A stretch of 64,000 nucleotides of DNA, taken from contig JAUXTH010000101.1 of NCBI GenBank assembly GCA_030679035.1, forward strand, positions 108,149 to 172,148, written 5' to 3'. Position numbers and translations under genes: made by a program. Source of the stretch: Methylobacter sp. (GTDB taxonomy: Bacteria > Pseudomonadota > Gammaproteobacteria > Methylococcales > Methylomonadaceae). Below the pieces are notes generated by a model. It was not told the DNA's origin, did no database searches, and saw only the letters and a program-made list of their open reading frames with translations. The first letter of the stretch is position 1. Each line of letters opens with the position of its first letter. This document shows, piece by piece, positions 60,595 to 64,000 of this stretch.

Positions 60595-61104
60595 TTATGC
60601 ATTCTTGTCACCCAGTTCCTTAAGCATACTGGCAATATTGTCCTTTGATAATCTAATTATTCCCAATAAGCCTGCCATTGTCCCAAAAAGCGAGATATAT
60701 GTGTCAATCCAATTAAATAGTAGCCCATTATCAATTTTTGCATTGCCAGGATCATCTTGCGAGTAAATGACTGGCACTTTATTTTTGTACCCGATCGAGT
60801 TGTGCCCAATATGGTCAGTGAATTTGATAGTGACGTTGGCGGCATCCTGAAACTCCACCACAGGCAACTTGGTCGACGTTGTGACCAATGATCCATTCGT
60901 ACGGCTTTGCCACGATTTATTCTCGTAATCCACTATTGTTCCTTCGGTATAAAGCGGACTCACCCAAAGAGGATAATTCTTCTTGATGGAAATGCTTAAA
61001 CCAACCAGAAAATATACAAAACCAGCGAGCGCCATCCACCTGAAAGCGTTAAAAATAACCCACGCAATTTTTTGTAAATCCAGGTTGATTTCTGAATCAG
61101 GCAT
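60595..61104 (-). CDS. DUF3592 membrane protein
   Basis: A 169-aa protein of the DUF3592 family. Two membrane helices (~17-37, FNAFRWMALAGFVYFLVGLS; ~132-152) flank an extracytoplasmic beta domain with TEGTIVDYENKSWQSR, LPVVEFQDAANVTIKFTDHI and NKVPVIYSQDDPGNAKID. Those are the usual motifs: a GTI-v start, a P-vV-F strand and a final VpViY-P. The function is unknown. It is alone in a repeat-rich region. Confidence 0.85.
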   Translation of the reverse strand: MPDSEINLDLQKIAWVIFNAFRWMALAGFVYFLVGLSISIKKNYPLWVSPLYTEGTIVDYENKSWQSRTNGSLVTTSTKLPVVEFQDAANVTIKFTDHIGHNSIGYKNKVPVIYSQDDPGNAKIDNGLLFNWIDTYISLFGTMAGLLGIIRLSKDNIASMLKELGDKNA

Positions 61105-61249
61105 TCAATAATCCTTGAATATATCCGCTATTGGTATAACGCTAAACTCCGCTGGAGCGTTGAGTTAGGCATTTAATTTTACTCTGACCCAAATTGTTCC
61201 ATAATACATAGCGAAATTCAGTCTTCATAATATTATTCCTAAGTTTTAC

Positions 61250-61548
61250 CAACGCCAAGCAGGCAGTCTCCTTTGCGGGTCTTAATCCTGCGTTGAACAA
61301 TCCGGGACATGGAAAGGCAGGACTCGCATTTCCAAGATGGGGATCCGTTGCTACGTGCCAAACTATCTATGCCCGCTGTGGTCGCAGGTCAGAATAACCC
61401 AATCATCCGCGCGTTCCGGCTGCGCTTGGAGACTAACGGAAAAAACGGCATGCCCATCGTTTGCGCCTCGATGCGTAAGCTGGTGCATATCGCCTTTGCT
61501 ATACTCAAATCCGGCAAACCATTTGACCCTAATTTTTTGCTTGCATAA
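61250..61548 (+). pseudogene. IS110-family transposase relic (C-terminal part)
   Basis: The conserved IS110 C-terminal sequence is spread over frames. One frame reads AKQAVSFAGLNPALNN (61252-61300). The next reads SGTWKGRTRISKMG (about 61301-61344). The third reads IIRAFRLRLETNGKNGMPIV and SMRKLVHIAFAILKSGKPFD to a stop at 61548. The order matches the Transposase_20 domain (GL-P...SG...R-SK-G...RL...GK...MRKL). At least two frameshifts and the missing N-terminal half make it inactive. Confidence 0.85.
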
Positions 61549-61955
61549 GGGGCAGCGAGACGGTATCTACAGGGCTAATGTAAGCCTAGATTCGCTATCA
61601 TTCCAACTCATGCTTGCAAAAAATAATCCGATGCTTGCATAAAAACCATCTTACACTGACATACAAAAATATTTAGCTGTGACAGACTGTTACCGTCATC
61701 ACATCGCAGACTAAAGGCTGATTCTATCTCGGCGCTTAGCCGAGTCGACTGAACATTTATGCTAGCTAGAAGTCCGTCAGCGGTTTAATGGCAAATATCT
61801 AAACTCGTAATACAAAAAACAACTTAATCTTTTTGAAATTGGCATGTGCGGAGCGGGGAATGGCATCAACCGAGTCGTCTGGCTCCATTGATTTTCCGCC
61901 ATGGAAATTCACCATTGTTATTAGATTAATCAATCAACTAAACAAGGAAAAGAAA
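61549..61955. other. Gene-free stretch upstream of the PixA/AidA gene
   Basis: Contains no believable gene. Short direct repeats around atgcttgca (61611-61640) follow the IS110 relic. The in-frame extension of the next gene (61833-61955) lacks a ribosome binding site and is treated as leader. Confidence 0.5.
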
Positions 61956-62525
61956 ATGACTGAAAATGATGATCCAGTATTCACTACACTATTCGCTACA
62001 GAAACCACCTCTGCTACCATATACGTGCAAATAATCATCGATACCGATGCCCTTATAGCTGCGTATCCGAAGCCGAGTCAGGATTACAAAAATCCAACAG
62101 GTATCGGTCACAATATGGGGTTCATGGTGACAGCAACAGAATTTGTGAACAGCGGACAAGGGACAGGAGATTTGAGTTTTAAAGCTGAAGTTGGCGACAC
62201 AATCCGCTGGACATCAAGCTCAATATCGAATAATTTTGATTCCGCTGTTTTCGTGTATCAGATGAACAAGTTTTCCGGGACACAAGTCACCGATACGCCT
62301 GAATTAAAAACATTCACAAAAACCTCGATGGTGCCGCAGACGGCCATACCGCCTACTGTAACGCAAGCACCGCAAAATTATTGGTTTATGACCTGTGAGG
62401 TGTTAAACATCGGAACAGAGGGTTATAACGTATGTTTCGGGCTGTATAACCGTGTCAGGGGTGGCACCGGGCAGACGCTTTATGGTTATTTTTACTGGGA
62501 TCCAACTATTACGGTGGCCGTATAA
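61956..62525 (+). CDS. PixA/AidA-family inclusion-body protein
   Basis: A 189-aa protein of the PixA/AidA family. PixA forms crystalline inclusions in Xenorhabdus; AidA is a quorum-sensing-regulated protein in Burkholderia and Ralstonia. Family hallmarks are TIYVQIIIDTDALIAAYPKP near the N-terminus, VGDTIRWTSSSISNN, a VTQAPQNYWFMTCEVLN stretch and the ending LYGYFYWDPTITV. No signal peptide, so cytoplasmic. The ATG at 61956 follows aacaaggaaaagaa. It lies in the accessory region between two IS/REP clusters, which suits a horizontally gained gene. Function unknown. Confidence 0.85.
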   Translation: MTENDDPVFTTLFATETTSATIYVQIIIDTDALIAAYPKPSQDYKNPTGIGHNMGFMVTATEFVNSGQGTGDLSFKAEVGDTIRWTSSSISNNFDSAVFVYQMNKFSGTQVTDTPELKTFTKTSMVPQTAIPPTVTQAPQNYWFMTCEVLNIGTEGYNVCFGLYNRVRGGTGQTLYGYFYWDPTITVAV

Positions 62526-62670
62526 CAGCAAATCAAGCACCCCGCAAAACTGTGTACACCGGTGCTTAAATTGCCATTGGGGTCAGGTTCGAATTGTTTT
62601 TATTCTTCATGCAATGAGGTTTATATTCATAGTTTACGAATCTATGACTCTGACCCTCTGCATGATGAAG

Positions 62671-62812
62671 GTTCCCCAAAGGTCGGGCGACAGCGTTTCG
62701 TTGCCCGACATTTTAGCACCCGAAGATGGAACAGCGGCGGTCAAACCCGAAATTCGTCATCCTATTGAAGCTTGGGAGTGTCGGGCATAAACAGCATGCC
62801 CGTATCTACGGA
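62671..62812. repeat. REP unit family E, copy 1
   Basis: A ~140-bp unit starting gttccccaaaggtcgggcga with a hairpin (gtcgggcgac / gttgcccgac), a conserved middle (acattttagcaccc ... attgaagcttgggag) and a second hairpin (gtcgggcat / atgcccg). It is a direct repeat of 63614-63760 next to the RAYT gene. Confidence 0.85.
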
Positions 62813-62868
62813 ACTCAGACATCGCCAAAACGTTAGGGACGGGGTTGCAAACCCCGTCCCGCTTGGAG
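62812..62868. repeat. Palindromic repeat family D, half copy
   Basis: Only the right module is present (actcagacatcgccaaaacg; gacggggttgcaaaccccgt), joined directly to the family E unit. Confidence 0.8.
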
Positions 62869-62886
62869 TTGCCGGTTGATTATTGA
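62867..62886 (+). pseudogene. Tail of a third Uma2 copy
   Basis: Reads L-P-V-D-Y and stop, then the same flank (gaaggtacttctcac) as after the Uma2 relic at 60360. Too short to stand on its own, but shared flanks show that it came with the neighbouring repeats. Confidence 0.55.
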
Positions 62887-62915
62887 CCTTTGGAAGCCAG
62901 AAGGTACTTCTCACT

Positions 62916-63021
62916 GCCGGACGGGGCATGTTGCCCCGTTCGAAACGTTTTGCCTGTAGCCATTTAGCTCAGACATCGCCAAAACATTAGGGACGGGGTT
63001 GCAAACCCCGTCCCGCTTGGA
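62916..63021. repeat. Palindromic repeat family D, full copy
   Basis: Both modules (ggacggggcatgttgccccg; gacggggttgcaaaccccgt). Stands 48 bp from the 3' end of the RAYT gene, forming its left-hand REP. Confidence 0.9.
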
Positions 63022-63069
63022 GGATCATCCCATCATGGCGGATTGCTACCGCGAATCAGCCTTACAGCT

Positions 63070-63609
63070 TTATTCCCCATAAGTATCGTCCCCCTCATCC
63101 CCCGGAAGCACCGTCCAATTTGGAGGATAAAGCCCAAGGCGAAGGTAGCGGTGAAAGCTCGAGTAGGGCCACGCACCGGGATGGGATGCCAAGCCATGTT
63201 TCACCGGATTCCAATGAATGTAATCGCAATGTTTTTCGAAGTCTCGGTCATCCCGGATTTGGTGTTCCCAGTAGCGCGGTTGCCAGATGGTTTGCGCCCG
63301 TTTACGTCGTTGAGACAGTGATGGCGGTAATTTGAGGGCATCCGGGCAATGGCGAGTGAAATGGTTTTTGATGGCATTCCAGCGCATCGGATAATCATGG
63401 TCGTCTGGCGGCAGCGTCCAAATGCAATGCAGGTGTTCCGGCAGCAGCACAAAGGCATCAATGGTAAAAGGATGAGCCGATTTAACGGTTCGGAATGCCG
63501 TTCGCAACAATTCGGTGTTGTCCGATTCGCAAAGAAATTTACGCCGCCGAAAAGTCACAACAGTGAAAAAATAAGTCCCGCCGGGAGTTTTCGTACGCCG
63601 ATATTGCAT
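63070..63609 (-). CDS. REP-associated tyrosine transposase (RAYT)
   Basis: A 179-aa Y1-type single-strand transposase of the TnpA-REP family, which moves or spreads REP palindromes. The start MQYRRTKTPGGTYFFTVVTF is typical. The metal site is in LLPEHLHCIWTLP (H-L-H, the form in this family in place of H-U-H). The catalytic tyrosine is probably in the helix HCDYIHWNPVKHGLA. WPYSSFHRYLRLGLYP closes the domain. REP-like palindromes flank the gene on both sides (62916-63021 and 63614-63760), the normal autonomous REPtron layout. The frame is intact, so the enzyme may be active. Confidence 0.93.
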   Translation of the reverse strand: MQYRRTKTPGGTYFFTVVTFRRRKFLCESDNTELLRTAFRTVKSAHPFTIDAFVLLPEHLHCIWTLPPDDHDYPMRWNAIKNHFTRHCPDALKLPPSLSQRRKRAQTIWQPRYWEHQIRDDRDFEKHCDYIHWNPVKHGLASHPGAWPYSSFHRYLRLGLYPPNWTVLPGDEGDDTYGE

Positions 63610-63613
63610 GGTG

Positions 63614-63760
63614 ATTCCCCAAAATGTAGGTCGGGCAACAGCTTTTCGTTGCCCGACATTTTAGCACCAGAAAATGGAACAGCGGTGGTCGAACCCGAAA
63701 TCCGTCACCGTATTGAAGCTTGGGAGCGTCGGGCATAAACAGCATGCCCGACCTACGGGC
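63614..63760. repeat. REP unit family E, copy 2 (RAYT upstream side)
   Basis: Hairpins gtcgggcaac / gttgcccgac (63632-63657) and gtcgggcat / atgcccgac (63729-63753) with the conserved middle in between. It directly precedes the RAYT start codon and would cover its promoter. Confidence 0.9.
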
Positions 63761-63761
63761 T

Positions 63762-63838
63762 GCCGGACGGGACATGTTGCCCCGTTCGAAACGTTTTGCC
63801 TGTAGCCATTTAGCTCAGACATCGCCAAAACATTAGGG
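63762..63838. repeat. Palindromic repeat family D, truncated by IS110 sequence
   Basis: Starts as the other copies (ggacgggacatgttgccccg), continues to cgccaaaacattaggga and then stops at 63838, where IS110-type transposase coding sequence begins. The right palindromic module is missing. Confidence 0.85.
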
Positions 63839-64000
63839 AGCGTCCACAAAAAGACGCGAATGTCCAAAGCGGGCAACCGTCATATTCGTTCAGCCCTTTA
63901 TATGCCTGCCTTGAGTGCCAAACGCCATGACCCTCACGTCAGGGCGTATTTCCAGCATCTTGTGGTGGATAATGGCAAAAAAAAGTTACAAGCAGTCTGC
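63839..64000 (+). mobile_element. IS110-family transposase, C-terminal part, open at the window edge
   Basis: An open frame of 54 codons runs to the last base. It reads KKTRMSKAGNRHIRSALYMP, ALSAKRHDPHVRAYFQHLVV and DNGKKKLQAVC. This is the Transposase_20 domain of IS110 enzymes (SK-GN--lR-alY-aa-sA-r--p------l---GK-k--a). The N-terminal DEDD RuvC-like half is absent: upstream is the REP-like unit. So it is a 5'-truncated copy, or a join made inside the REP; IS110 members are known to insert in such palindromes. It differs from the relic at 61250. Confidence 0.85.

Noticed and set aside
59862..63838. The regularly recurring family D units as a CRISPR array
   Set aside because: Units are ~105 bp, palindromic, irregularly spaced and separated by genes; there are no uniform spacers and no cas genes.

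Overview
The window looks like chromosomal DNA of a gammaproteobacterium of medium GC. Gene order (radC / coaBC-dut-algC, argS followed by a SPOR-domain protein), the many short palindromic intergenic repeats and the mix of families would suit a methanotroph of the Methylococcales. That assignment is inferred from style; no methane or methanol oxidation gene and no rRNA or tRNA is present.

Layout. 0-3.4 kb: decayed outer-membrane protein DNA and an inverse-autotransporter-like gene between two direct copies of a ~90-bp REP-like palindrome. 3.4-6.4 kb: LuxR-type regulator, GDT1-type Mn/Ca transporter, ZIP metal transporter and a small unknown gene. 6.8-13.1 kb: TonB-dependent receptor, BepA-type periplasmic protease, and a response regulator-CheC-diguanylate cyclase operon. 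13.1-17.6 kb: a MITE-like nested palindrome, a cyclic-nucleotide-binding-domain protein, a zinc-ribbon membrane protein, a lipoprotein, a cytosine-deaminase-like enzyme and a half-length TauE. 17.7-19.4 kb: PIN-like (DUF4411)/ImmA-type toxin-antitoxin-like pair. 19.6-33.7 kb: giant FAD/Fe-S oxidoreductase, a glycine-zipper lipoprotein, a flagellin 3' relic, NDH-2, an ABC-F ATPase, UspA, a cold-shock/TM2 fusion, CspA, TauE and small proteins. 33.8-44.5 kb: L,D-transpeptidase and three large PAS histidine kinases, one with a plant-ethylene-receptor-type N-terminus. 44.9-58.5 kb: PepSY protein, cupin, Skp, DksA-like, MoxR-DUF58, radC, coaBC-dut-algC, argS-SPOR. 58.6-64 kb: an accessory, repeat-rich island with a Uma2 nuclease and its relics, two IS110-type transposase relics, a PixA/AidA-type inclusion protein and a REP-associated tyrosine transposase (RAYT) flanked by REP palindromes.

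Two observations stand out. First, the histidine kinase at 37655-40714 carries every residue I know to matter in the ETR1 ethylene/copper site, at the same spacing. Second, 40922-41235 is a decayed second copy of the 3' end of the L,D-transpeptidase gene, lying beside the third kinase exactly as the intact gene lies beside the first. This shows that a transpeptidase-kinase segment was duplicated, and the copied kinases later exchanged PAS modules. At least six interspersed palindromic repeat families occur, and the RAYT and IS110 relics are plausible agents of their spread.
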